From an uncultured Caryophanales bacterium (GTDB lineage: Bacteria > Bacillota_I > Bacilli_A > RFN20 > CAG-826), in NCBI GenBank assembly GCA_947303105.1, contig CAMYXQ010000019.1, forward strand, positions 1-11,962: a DNA stretch of 11,962 bases, given 5' to 3'. This document shows, piece by piece, positions 1 to 6,641 of this stretch. The first letter of the stretch is position 1. The number at the start of each line of letters is the position of its first letter. The notes below the pieces were generated by a model, which saw nothing but the letters and a program-made list of their open reading frames with translations, had not been told where the DNA came from and did not search any database. The position numbers and the translations under genes are program-made.

Positions 1-1648
1 AGAACAGGTTCATCGTCTCGACCTTCTCGCCCAAACTATTGAGGTAGTAACAGGTCTCTTTCTGGGTGGTGAAGTTCACATCGATGAACAAACCGATGTA
101 ACTCCTCGGCGCGTGAAGCGGGTAATCATCGCTGAAGGTATAGCCCGGCTTGCTGATCATCAAGGTCGGGAAGTTGAAATCGGTGAGATAACCCTTATAG
201 GTGCCAGTGCGGTAGTTGGGGTTGTAGTTCAGCTGGGTGTTCGGCGGGATGAGACCCGGCTCGAAGATCATGATGTCATGCTGATGACCACAAACGAACA
301 TGTCGATGTCCATCTGATTCAAGAGATTGGTCATCTCCGCTTTCACGGTTTCGTGGTTATGACGGGAGTTCACGAAGGGGACGGGGATGTGGCAGGCGAC
401 CATGTGATAATCGTAATTATCGAAGTTCCTCAAAGCCAATTCGCTTTCTAAGAAAGCGATTTGCTCAGCGCGATATCCATCGTAATGGCTGGTGCCATAG
501 TATTCCCACCAATCGTCGTCATGGTCTTCGCCGATATCGAGGACGATGCCGTAAACGTTATTGAAGTAGAAGTTGTAATAGAAGTTCTCGCCCTTGGCGC
601 CGACGAACTTATGAAGCTCTTCGCCATAACGGCCTTTGACGTCGTGGTTGCCACGGGCATACACCACCGGAACCTGGCCCTTGGTGATTTCGAAGGCGAC
701 GAGGTTATTGAAGTTCGCGTCATCGAAGGTTTCGACGTCGGAGATGATGTCGCCGGCCAGGACGAGGAAGTCATAATTCTCCACAAAGCTGGCTGTTTTG
801 GCCGCCTGACGGATATTCATATGAATGTCGCTGAAAGAGAGATATTGGAGGCCGTCGCTGACATCGACCGGTTTGAAAGTGACTTTTTGGGAGATGTAAC
901 GACCCATGAAGCCGCCGAACGGGCCACAGTAGATCGATTTTTGGGTGTGGACGGTATATTCTTTCGCGGCATCAAGCGCGGCCATCGGGACTTCCACTTT
1001 GTGGATCTTGGTGAATTTCTTCGCCGTGCCGTTATAGGTGTCGTAGTAATTCTCGTCGCCGACTTTGACCCAACCGGTCGATTCGGCGCTGGTGGAGAAG
1101 ACGATTTGGTATTTATCTTCCACCGCATAAACGACGGGGCGATAGGTGATGCTGTTGATGGTGAAGTTCAGCAAGATGCTGACGGCAAAGACGCCGACTA
1201 AGCCAAGGATGCCGAACTTGAAGATTTTGCTCTCTTTGAGCGGGGATTTCGGATAGAGAAACAATAGCGCCCAAACGCAGACGACGATGCCGGTGATGGC
1301 AACGGCGACCAAGAACTTCGGCCACACGAAGCGCATATAATCGATGCCGCCTAAGGCGATGACGACCATGATGATCACGAAGAAGACCACCGAAACGGCC
1401 AAGTAAACGATATGCAGCCAATTCTTCTTGAAGATCGCTTTGAGGATCAAGTCGCTCAAAAGAACGACGAAGAAGAGGACGCAGAAGATGATCGGCACAT
1501 AAAGGAGAATGGTATTGTCGCCCCCTTTGTACCCCAGAGTGGCGCTGATGCCGCTCCAGCAGGGTCTCATCGCAAAGAACATCAGGGCGTTGAAAAACGC
1601 CAAAACCGTTCCCACGATGCGGATGACCTTAAAAATGGTTTGTTTCAT
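1..1648 (-). CDS. Membrane-anchored calcineurin-like metallophosphoesterase (3' end outside window)
   Basis: I translated this frame from the ATG at 1648: 549 residues with no stop, running off the left edge, so the C-terminus is missing. Five hydrophobic helices lie at about residues 8-27, 46-68, 78-101, 112-132 and 142-162. A beta-rich segment at about 170-260 resembles the FnIII-like N-domain of purple acid phosphatases. The phosphoesterase core follows, with its metal ligands visible: SDIH (D274, H276), GDIISD (D300), GNHD (N334, H335), a histidine in CHIPVP (H420) and GHQHD (H455, H457). A dinuclear-metal phosphohydrolase is therefore well supported; the substrate is unknown. Five helices with a cytoplasmic N-terminus would place the catalytic domain outside the cell (inference). 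AGGGGG lies about 7 nt before the ATG. The gene follows the nucleotidase lipoprotein but has its own promoter. Confidence 0.9.
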   Translation of the reverse strand, partial: MKQTIFKVIRIVGTVLAFFNALMFFAMRPCWSGISATLGYKGGDNTILLYVPIIFCVLFFVVLLSDLILKAIFKKNWLHIVYLAVSVVFFVIIMVVIALGGIDYMRFVWPKFLVAVAITGIVVCVWALLFLYPKSPLKESKIFKFGILGLVGVFAVSILLNFTINSITYRPVVYAVEDKYQIVFSTSAESTGWVKVGDENYYDTYNGTAKKFTKIHKVEVPMAALDAAKEYTVHTQKSIYCGPFGGFMGRYISQKVTFKPVDVSDGLQYLSFSDIHMNIRQAAKTASFVENYDFLVLAGDIISDVETFDDANFNNLVAFEITKGQVPVVYARGNHDVKGRYGEELHKFVGAKGENFYYNFYFNNVYGIVLDIGEDHDDDWWEYYGTSHYDGYRAEQIAFLESELALRNFDNYDYHMVACHIPVPFVNSRHNHETVKAEMTNLLNQMDIDMFVCGHQHDIMIFEPGLIPPNTQLNYNPNYRTGTYKGYLTDFNFPTLMISKPGYTFSDDYPLHAPRSYIGLFIDVNFTTQKETCYYLNSLGEKVETMNLF

Positions 1649-1681
1649 ATTTTTACCCCCTAGACGGGATTGGATGAGTTG

Positions 1682-1711
1682 ATTATAGCACGCAATAAAA
1701 AAGCCGCCCAA
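1682..1711 (-). promoter_or_regulatory. Promoter of the membrane metallophosphoesterase
   Basis: On the minus strand there is a perfect -10 TATAAT (1682-1687) preceded by TGC, making an extended -10. A weak -35, TTGGGC (1706-1711), sits 18 bp upstream. The -35 lies in the loop and 3' arm of the preceding gene's terminator hairpin. The predicted start near 1675 gives a leader of about 27 nt with an AGGGGG Shine-Dalgarno. Confidence 0.65.
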
Positions 1712-1723
1712 TAAGGACGGCTT
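1695..1723 (-). terminator. Rho-independent terminator of the 5'-nucleotidase gene
   Basis: On the minus strand, AAGCCGTCC, a five-base loop TTATT, and GGGCGGCTT form a 9-bp stem (one G-U pair), followed by a run of T. It begins 13 bp after the TAA stop of the nucleotidase gene. Confidence 0.88.
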
Positions 1724-1736
1724 ATCTCATCTATCG

Positions 1737-4088
1737 TTATGATGCGGATTGGGTCACGCCATTGATGGTGATGCAATAGGTTCCGCTGGCGAATTCTTTG
1801 GTCGTGCCACCATAGGTGAACGCGCGGCCATAGATGAGAAGCTCATCGCCGATCTGAAGATCGTCAGTTGAAGTGAAATTATCAGACGGGTTGTTGTTCG
1901 CGCCATAGTAACGACGGAGGAAGTAAATAAGAATCTCGTTGTCGTTGGCCGGGTCTTTGATGTAGACGTTGCCGAGATCGCCGGAGTTGCCAACGCGGGT
2001 GGCTTCTCTGCTGACGACGCCGGTGCAATAGACATAACGGGCGCCTTCGGGGTTCGAGCTGCTAACGCTGACTTTCTCCGCTTCAATGAGGGCTTCGGTG
2101 ACGGTCAGCGGGTCATCGATCGTGCCGGCATGGGTGATGACGGCGCTCGGATCTCTCTCATCGAATCCGCCATCGGCGGCGTAGTCGGCCATGAAGTCTC
2201 TGGCATAGTAGCCAGTCGAATTGAAGGCTTCGACGATGATCGGATTGTGGTTGTTTTGCAACAGCCAGTCATAACCATAGGTGTCGATTAAGACATAATA
2301 CAAATCGTTATTATTGACCAAGCTCTGATCGTTTCTCAGATTGCTTCCATAGGAAGAATACTTCATGAAGTAGTTCGAATTGGTGGTGTTCAAGAAGTTG
2401 CTCTTCAAGGTCGATCCTTTGATTTTGGTAAGTACGAGATCGTTGTCGAACGGGAAGAGGTTATAGAGTTGGGCATAGGTAACGTCGCCAATGGACAGAT
2501 GGCCTTCGCCACGAACGGAGATATAACCGCCGCCGAGGACGATCTGATCGGCATAAGTTGGCCATTTGGCAATGCCGCGATCAAAGTAAAGATCGGCACA
2601 AAGTTGTTTCAATTCGGTTCCGCTACGATAAACCGAGTTATAGCCAAGGGGCTGATAGTATTGGCTGAAGTCATAAGCGTTGATCAACGCGACGGTGCCG
2701 GGGTCTTCGGCCAAATCATATTTGGCGGTTTCGTTCATCCAATAGACATCTTCGTCATAATCGAAGGTGAGGGAATAGTCATCGCTGAACGTATTGAGCT
2801 CAACGGTGAAGTGATTGATTGAGATGGAACCGCTGGCGCTGGACTGGAAGTGATAGACGCCGCCGCTATCCTGACGGACGGTTTCGTTGTGGGTGTGTCC
2901 TTCGAAGACGACATCGACATAACCATCGCGACTGAGCTCATCGTTATAGAAGGTATCGCCCGAATTCGAATCGCCGTGGAAGGAATAGACGATGAAGTCA
3001 CAGCCTTCTTCTTCGCGGAGTCTGGTCGATTCAGCTTTAATAAGATGACTGAGCGGATAACGGGTGTCCCCGGACTTATCGAGAACGAACTCGACATCCA
3101 TGACTTTGGAATAAGAGATGGACGTGTAGCAGTCGCCGATCGCTCCGATGATGCCAATCTTCGCGCCGCCACGGGTGACAACGGTCGACGGAGTGACATA
3201 ATCCGCGATCTTGCCGGTATTTTTATCGATGACATTGATGCCAAGGATCGGAAGATCGTAATTGTTGGAGATATTCACGATGGAATCGGTGCCCCAGTCA
3301 AATTCGTGGTTGCCGATGGTCATCGAGGCGAAATCAAGGTATTTCATCCACGAAGTCATCAACGCGCCACGGTTGGAGTTCGATTCCAAAGAACCCTGCC
3401 ACATATCGCCGGACGAAATGAGCAAAGCGTTCTGATCGGCGGTCTTTTCCTTAAGGAAGGTCGACATTTTGGCGATGCCGACGCCGAGAGAGGTGTCCAG
3501 AACATTGCCGTGGACATCGTTGAATCCGTAGAAATCTAACGTGACAATCGGGGAAACGGGTTCCGAAACGGTGATGTCGTAACTGGTGTTCTTGGTCACG
3601 CCGTCGTACGTATATTCGATGGTGATCGTCTTCGTGCCGGCGGTCGCCGAAGAGAAACCGGAGAAAACGAGATCCGATGTCGGAACGATGGAAGATCCGC
3701 TCGGGGTGAAATAAGCGGTGACTTCGAGTCCGGTATAATCGGCTTCGTCATCGATCTCAAATTCCAATTTGTTCGCCGGATGGGTGATCGCGATCCTGGA
3801 CAAAACGGGAATGACTTCCGAGCTGCTTTCGCTGGAGACTTCGCTGCTGACTTCACTACTAATGTCGCTGGAAACCTCACTGGTCGTCTCGCTCGTTGTC
3901 TCACTGGTATGTTCGCTGGTCGTCTCACTGGTGACCTGGCTGCTGGGCTCGCTCGATTTCTCGCTGGTTTGCTCGGAACTGACGGGTCCGGTTCCGCTGG
4001 AATTGGACGGAAGCAGTTCGCAAGAGCCGAGGGTTAACGCGAGCAGAGCGGCTGAGAGCCAAATGATAGGTGTCTTTTTCCTGCTCAT
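1737..4088 (-). CDS. Lipoprotein of the 5'-nucleotidase / UshA family with repeat linker and extra C-terminal domain
   Basis: This 783-residue protein is probably surface-anchored. It has a signal peptide with basic start (RKK), hydrophobic core 8-20 and lipobox LGSC, with lipidated C23. A linker of 14 (S/T)SEx tetrads covers 37-92, then a bacterial Ig-like domain at about 95-175. The metallophosphatase domain has NDVHG (D191, H193), SSGD (D228), GNHEFD (N260, H261; His/Asp catalytic dyad H261-D264), H371 and GHTH (H398, H400). The nucleotidase C-terminal domain is at about 470-640 (FPFDN at 545-549); its usual NGG-R substrate loop reads GGGYIS here, so specificity may differ. An OB-like domain ends the protein (about 660-775). 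Such enzymes strip phosphate from external nucleotides or related esters. The ATG has AGAGG about 8 nt upstream. The exact substrate is not readable from sequence. Confidence 0.93.
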   Translation of the reverse strand: MSRKKTPIIWLSAALLALTLGSCELLPSNSSGTGPVSSEQTSEKSSEPSSQVTSETTSEHTSETTSETTSEVSSDISSEVSSEVSSESSSEVIPVLSRIAITHPANKLEFEIDDEADYTGLEVTAYFTPSGSSIVPTSDLVFSGFSSATAGTKTITIEYTYDGVTKNTSYDITVSEPVSPIVTLDFYGFNDVHGNVLDTSLGVGIAKMSTFLKEKTADQNALLISSGDMWQGSLESNSNRGALMTSWMKYLDFASMTIGNHEFDWGTDSIVNISNNYDLPILGINVIDKNTGKIADYVTPSTVVTRGGAKIGIIGAIGDCYTSISYSKVMDVEFVLDKSGDTRYPLSHLIKAESTRLREEEGCDFIVYSFHGDSNSGDTFYNDELSRDGYVDVVFEGHTHNETVRQDSGGVYHFQSSASGSISINHFTVELNTFSDDYSLTFDYDEDVYWMNETAKYDLAEDPGTVALINAYDFSQYYQPLGYNSVYRSGTELKQLCADLYFDRGIAKWPTYADQIVLGGGYISVRGEGHLSIGDVTYAQLYNLFPFDNDLVLTKIKGSTLKSNFLNTTNSNYFMKYSSYGSNLRNDQSLVNNNDLYYVLIDTYGYDWLLQNNHNPIIVEAFNSTGYYARDFMADYAADGGFDERDPSAVITHAGTIDDPLTVTEALIEAEKVSVSSSNPEGARYVYCTGVVSREATRVGNSGDLGNVYIKDPANDNEILIYFLRRYYGANNNPSDNFTSTDDLQIGDELLIYGRAFTYGGTTKEFASGTYCITINGVTQSAS
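3813..3980 (-). repeat. 12-bp tandem repeat (14 units) encoding (S/T)-S-E-x linker
   Basis: Residues 37-92 of the lipoprotein parse without interruption into 14 tetrads: SSEQ, TSEK, SSEP, SSQV, TSET, TSEH, then TSET twice, TSEV, SSDI, SSEV twice, SSES and SSEV. At DNA level this is a degenerate 12-bp tandem array. Length changes by whole units would keep the frame. The likely role is a flexible spacer lifting the enzyme from the membrane. Confidence 0.9.
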
Positions 4089-4103
4089 ACTTTTTACCTC
4101 TTG

Positions 4104-4120
4104 TACAATTTTTAATTGTA
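4104..4120. promoter_or_regulatory. 17-bp inverted repeat over -10 and start point (candidate operator)
   Basis: Arms TACAATT and AATTGTA (7 bp, perfect) flank a three-base centre TTT. One arm contains the -10 of the nucleotidase promoter and the other covers the predicted start of transcription. A repressor bound here would block the polymerase. AT-rich chance symmetry is the alternative. Confidence 0.4.
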
Positions 4121-4143
4121 TCCAACTTAAAAGCGTCCGTCAA
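4115..4143 (-). promoter_or_regulatory. Promoter of the 5'-nucleotidase lipoprotein gene
   Basis: On the minus strand, -35 TTGACG (4138-4143), a 17-bp spacer and -10 TACAAT (4115-4120) match the sigma-70/SigA consensus well. The predicted transcription start is near 4108, leaving a leader of about 20 nt that contains AGAGG. Confidence 0.75.
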
Positions 4144-4160
4144 ACATGCGGGCGCGTGTA

Positions 4161-4183
4161 AAGAAAAACCGCCACAGGCGGTT
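4161..4183 (-). terminator. Rho-independent terminator of the first-listed diguanylate cyclase gene (4187-5308)
   Basis: On the minus strand, AACCGCC, loop TGT and GGCGGTT make a 7-bp perfect stem followed by a T-rich tract (TTTTTCTT, counting the last two stem bases). It starts 3 bp after the TAA stop of the gene. Confidence 0.88.
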
Positions 4184-4186
4184 CTT

Positions 4187-5308
4187 TTAGACCTTTCTCC
4201 TCTCGAAAGCGGGGTTTTTATAAAATGCTTCTTTCTCGATATACATGTTCTTTTCCGCTTCCTTGATGACGTCGTCTAGGGAAACGCTTGGATCTTTCCG
4301 AATGGCATAGCCGGCCGAACAATAATAACCGGTGATGCTCATTTCTTCTTTGAACCGGGAGACGGTTTCGACGATGTCTTCTTCTTTGGTCCCGCTGGCG
4401 ATGATGAGGAATTCGTCGCCGCCCATGCGGTAGGCATACATCGATTTGGCAATCACGGCCGCGATGACTTGGGCGATCGCATAGATGCATTCGTCGCCTT
4501 TATGGTGCCCGAAGGTGTCGTTGATGTATTTGAGGCCGTTGATATCGAGTTGGATGACCCCGGTGAAGGTTCTCGATAACTTCGGAAGGTCGTGATAGTA
4601 AGTCTCGCGGTTGAATAAGCCGGTCAAGGTATCAATCTGCATATGTTCCTTATAAAGGAAGAGATAATATGCGAGCGTGCTGACCATGATGGTCGTATTG
4701 AGTAATTCGATCGTGTAGCTGGTATCGACGAACGTCTCGACGATGACCGCGGCGACAACAAACGCGGCGCAGACCATCAAAGTGACGCCATGCATGATGT
4801 GTTTGCTCTTCAAGGTAAAGATCGAGATGTAGAACAAGTAGATGAGATAGCCGATGGCGATGATGTGCGAGGTATAACGGAGTGGGCCGCCGAAGAAGGA
4901 CAACGAACCATCATCGCCGATGTGGAAGCCGAAGATCGTCGGGGAGGCGCCGGGGATAAGAGCGCACAAATAGACGATGAGATTCAGCACAAGTGGCAGC
5001 CAAATGAAGAAAGACCACTTCCCGCGATAGGCGTTTTTATTCATCAAAATGAAGAGATACAAACAAGTCGGCCGCAATGCGTATCCCATGATGGATAGCA
5101 GCATCGTCGTATAGTAGAGGCCACGCGGTTTGGCGTACATCTGCACGACGAACGAAACGGCCAGCAACAAACAGGAGACGGTAATGAGAATCGAGCAGAT
5201 GCTGACGCGGCGGTTGATCGAAAAATGCATGATGGCGTTCACGATCATCACAATAGAAAGACAAATTAGGGCAAAGTAACGAATGAAGAATTCGGTTAGC
5301 ACTTCCAT
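4187..5308 (-). CDS. Diguanylate cyclase with seven-helix membrane sensor (GGDEF protein)
   Basis: This 373-residue protein would make c-di-GMP from two GTP. Hydrophobic helices lie at about 8-29, 36-57, 67-89, 98-118, 144-165, 172-191 and 199-219, a 7TM sensor layout. The catalytic domain has the start motif DTLTGLFNR (226-234), metal-binding D255 in LDINGLKYIND, FGHHKGDE, an intact GGDEF (296-300) and the closing AEKNMY helix. The RxxD inhibitory site expected just before GGDEF is absent (AKSM). The open frame extends upstream, but that stretch is antisense to the next gene and has no GGDEF-family character. I chose the ATG at 5308 because it puts helix 1 at the N-terminus and aligns with the paralogue. 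No Shine-Dalgarno is visible. The signal sensed is unknown. Confidence 0.92.
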   Translation of the reverse strand: MEVLTEFFIRYFALICLSIVMIVNAIMHFSINRRVSICSILITVSCLLLAVSFVVQMYAKPRGLYYTTMLLSIMGYALRPTCLYLFILMNKNAYRGKWSFFIWLPLVLNLIVYLCALIPGASPTIFGFHIGDDGSLSFFGGPLRYTSHIIAIGYLIYLFYISIFTLKSKHIMHGVTLMVCAAFVVAAVIVETFVDTSYTIELLNTTIMVSTLAYYLFLYKEHMQIDTLTGLFNRETYYHDLPKLSRTFTGVIQLDINGLKYINDTFGHHKGDECIYAIAQVIAAVIAKSMYAYRMGGDEFLIIASGTKEEDIVETVSRFKEEMSITGYYCSAGYAIRKDPSVSLDDVIKEAEKNMYIEKEAFYKNPAFERRKV

Positions 5309-5317
5309 GCTGAATAT

Positions 5318-5323
5318 ATTATA
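5318..5323 (-). promoter_or_regulatory. -10 element of the diguanylate cyclase gene at 4187-5308
   Basis: TATAAT on the minus strand ends 9 bp before the ATG, so transcription would start about 3 nt before the start codon or at it. I see no good -35 at 16-18 bp. This suggests either an activator or a weak promoter. Confidence 0.5.
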
Positions 5324-5343
5324 CGCGCGATTATCTTTGCTAG

Positions 5344-5372
5344 AACAGCAAATGGATAGGGGTTTTGCTGTT
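5344..5372. promoter_or_regulatory. 9-bp inverted repeat upstream of cyclase promoter (candidate regulator site)
   Basis: Perfect arms AACAGCAAA (5344-5352) and TTTGCTGTT (5364-5372) are separated by 11 bp, giving about two helical turns between arm centres. A further partial copy, TTTGCT, lies at 5336-5341, so the site could also fold as a smaller hairpin. It sits over and just above the -35 zone of a promoter that lacks a good -35, which would suit an activator. Confidence 0.45.
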
Positions 5373-5393
5373 TCGTTACAATGTTGCTTATTT

Positions 5394-5420
5394 AAACAAA
5401 AACCGCCTTCTTGGCGGCTT
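5394..5420 (-). terminator. Rho-independent terminator of the upstream diguanylate cyclase gene (5421-6506)
   Basis: On the minus strand, AAGCCGCC, loop AAGAA and GGCGGTTT form an 8-bp stem (one G-U pair) followed by TTGTTT. It begins immediately at the TAA stop of the gene. Confidence 0.87.
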
Positions 5421-6506
5421 TTATTCTTCAGGGTTGTTATCGGCTTTGTAATGCTCGGCCTTTTTCGCGTACATCTTTCTATCCGATTCTTTGAGGAGTT
5501 CTTTAAACCCGGCCGGGCCATCTTCCAAGCAGCTATAGCCGATCGAACAGGAATATTCCGTCTCATCGATATGCTTTTGGATACGCTCCACCAAAGTGAG
5601 GACTTCTGCTTTCGGCGTCTTGCGGCAGACGATGATAAATTCATCGCCACCCATGCGGTAAGCGGACTGCTTGGTCCGGCAGGACTGCGAGATGCATAGA
5701 CCGATCGCGGATAGCGCCTCATCGCCCGCGGAGTGACCGCGGCCGTCATTAATGGCTTTTAAGCCATTCATATCGACGGAAACGATCGCGGTAATATCTT
5801 TGTTGTCTCTGCGGGTCTCCCCATAGAAAGCCTGACGATTCAATAAACCGGTCAAAGAATCTTTCTTCGCCCTCTGCAGGATGGTGAAGAGGTAATAAAT
5901 GAACAACGACACGGCGATGATAGAACAGAAGATTCGCGCATAGGCGGCCCCGAAGATGAACGGGAAGATAAGTCCGGAAGAAAGGGCCACCGCCAGGAAG
6001 ACGATCGGCACGATCTCGATCGCCCGTTTGTTACTGCGGCGAATCAATAAGAAAATCAGGAAGGCCATGTAGAGGCCGGCGATGAGATAGGGCATGAAAT
6101 GGATCGGCCCGTGAATCACATTGCCCGCGTCATCGACCCACGAAACGATGCCGGTGAAAATCGAAACGACATCGATGATGACCAAAGCGATCGCGGGAAG
6201 GAAAACATAAATTCTGTATCGTTTGAGAATCAGCAAGATGACCAGTGCCACAATAAGCGGCGTGGCGCTGTAACGAATGGCCATGAGAATCATGCGTGCC
6301 ATCGCATTATGGGCAACGTAGTCCAGGTTAAATTCGGCGAATACGACGATGGAGAGAATGAAAATGGATGCGACGAGCGACAACAAAAGAACCACCGACC
6401 GTCTGTTTGAGAAGGTCGTGATGAAAAGAATGACGATAAAAGCGCCGAGGATCAGCAGGAGAATCCAGTTTTGCAGAATATATTCTTTTAAAGCGCCAAC
6501 GAACAT
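5421..6506 (-). CDS. Second diguanylate cyclase with seven-helix membrane sensor (GGDEF protein)
   Basis: This 361-residue paralogue of the next gene has the same layout. Helices are at about 13-33, 37-57, 72-95, 100-120, 136-155, 164-184 and 191-210. The GGDEF domain follows, with DSLTGLLNR (216-224), VDMNGLKAIND, GHSAGDE, GGDEF (286-290) and SDRKMY. All catalytic signatures are intact. The inhibitory RxxD site reads RTKQ, so the Arg is kept and the Asp lost. Shared sensor features include an FSxNRR-type loop after helix 1 and a GP(L/I) start to helix 5. The ATG at 6506 has no Shine-Dalgarno and lies 6 nt after a -10, so the mRNA may be leaderless. The start is supported by alignment with the paralogue. 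The ligand is unknown. Confidence 0.93.
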   Translation of the reverse strand: MFVGALKEYILQNWILLLILGAFIVILFITTFSNRRSVVLLLSLVASIFILSIVVFAEFNLDYVAHNAMARMILMAIRYSATPLIVALVILLILKRYRIYVFLPAIALVIIDVVSIFTGIVSWVDDAGNVIHGPIHFMPYLIAGLYMAFLIFLLIRRSNKRAIEIVPIVFLAVALSSGLIFPFIFGAAYARIFCSIIAVSLFIYYLFTILQRAKKDSLTGLLNRQAFYGETRRDNKDITAIVSVDMNGLKAINDGRGHSAGDEALSAIGLCISQSCRTKQSAYRMGGDEFIIVCRKTPKAEVLTLVERIQKHIDETEYSCSIGYSCLEDGPAGFKELLKESDRKMYAKKAEHYKADNNPEE

Positions 6507-6512
6507 GTCATA

Positions 6513-6521
6513 AGTATATCA
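6513..6521 (-). promoter_or_regulatory. Extended -10 promoter of the diguanylate cyclase gene at 5421-6506
   Basis: TATACT (6513-6518) is preceded by TGA on the minus strand, forming an extended -10. No clear -35 is present. Only 6 nt separate it from the ATG, so the predicted start of transcription coincides with the start codon. Confidence 0.5.
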
Positions 6522-6615
6522 AATCTTGCGCGCGTTGGGGATTGTTTTGAAGAATACTTCATTGAATTCTTAGAAGTGGGCGGCGATTGCTGAAACCGTA
6601 AACGTTCGTAAAAGG

Positions 6616-6637
6616 AAAAAGCCGCGTGAAACGGCTT
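6616..6637 (-). terminator. Rho-independent terminator of the acetyltransferase gene
   Basis: On the minus strand, AAGCCG, a seven-base loop and CGGCTT form a 6-bp stem followed by TTT. It lies 4 bp after the TAA stop of the acetyltransferase. The rest of the gap up to the cyclase start shows only the cyclase promoter. Confidence 0.8.
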
Positions 6638-6641
6638 CGTT

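Noticed and set aside
461..1201. Long plus-strand open frame (246 codons) opposite the phosphoesterase
   Set aside because: It is the antisense of a clearly conserved minus-strand phosphoesterase with all metal motifs. Its Val/Asp/Ile-rich composition is typical of a reverse-frame shadow, and there is no Shine-Dalgarno or recognisable domain.
2850..3539. Plus-strand open frame of 229 codons opposite the nucleotidase
   Set aside because: It is the reverse shadow of the metallophosphatase domain, with a low-complexity Asp/Ile/Val composition and no independent start signals.
3813..3980. Repeat array considered as CRISPR or mobile-element repeat
   Set aside because: The period is 12 bp, in frame within a lipoprotein gene, with no spacers; it encodes a linker.
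5309..5749. N-terminal extension of the cyclase frame up to 5749
   Set aside because: These codons overlap the 3' end of the upstream cyclase in another frame and cross its terminator. The translation is Ser/Arg/Lys-rich noise, while the ATG at 5308 gives helix 1 in register with the paralogue.
6550..6571. AAGAAT / ATTCTT 6-bp inverted repeat upstream of the cyclase at 5421-6506
   Set aside because: Short AT-rich arms with a 10-bp spacer are likely by chance and do not overlap a promoter element.
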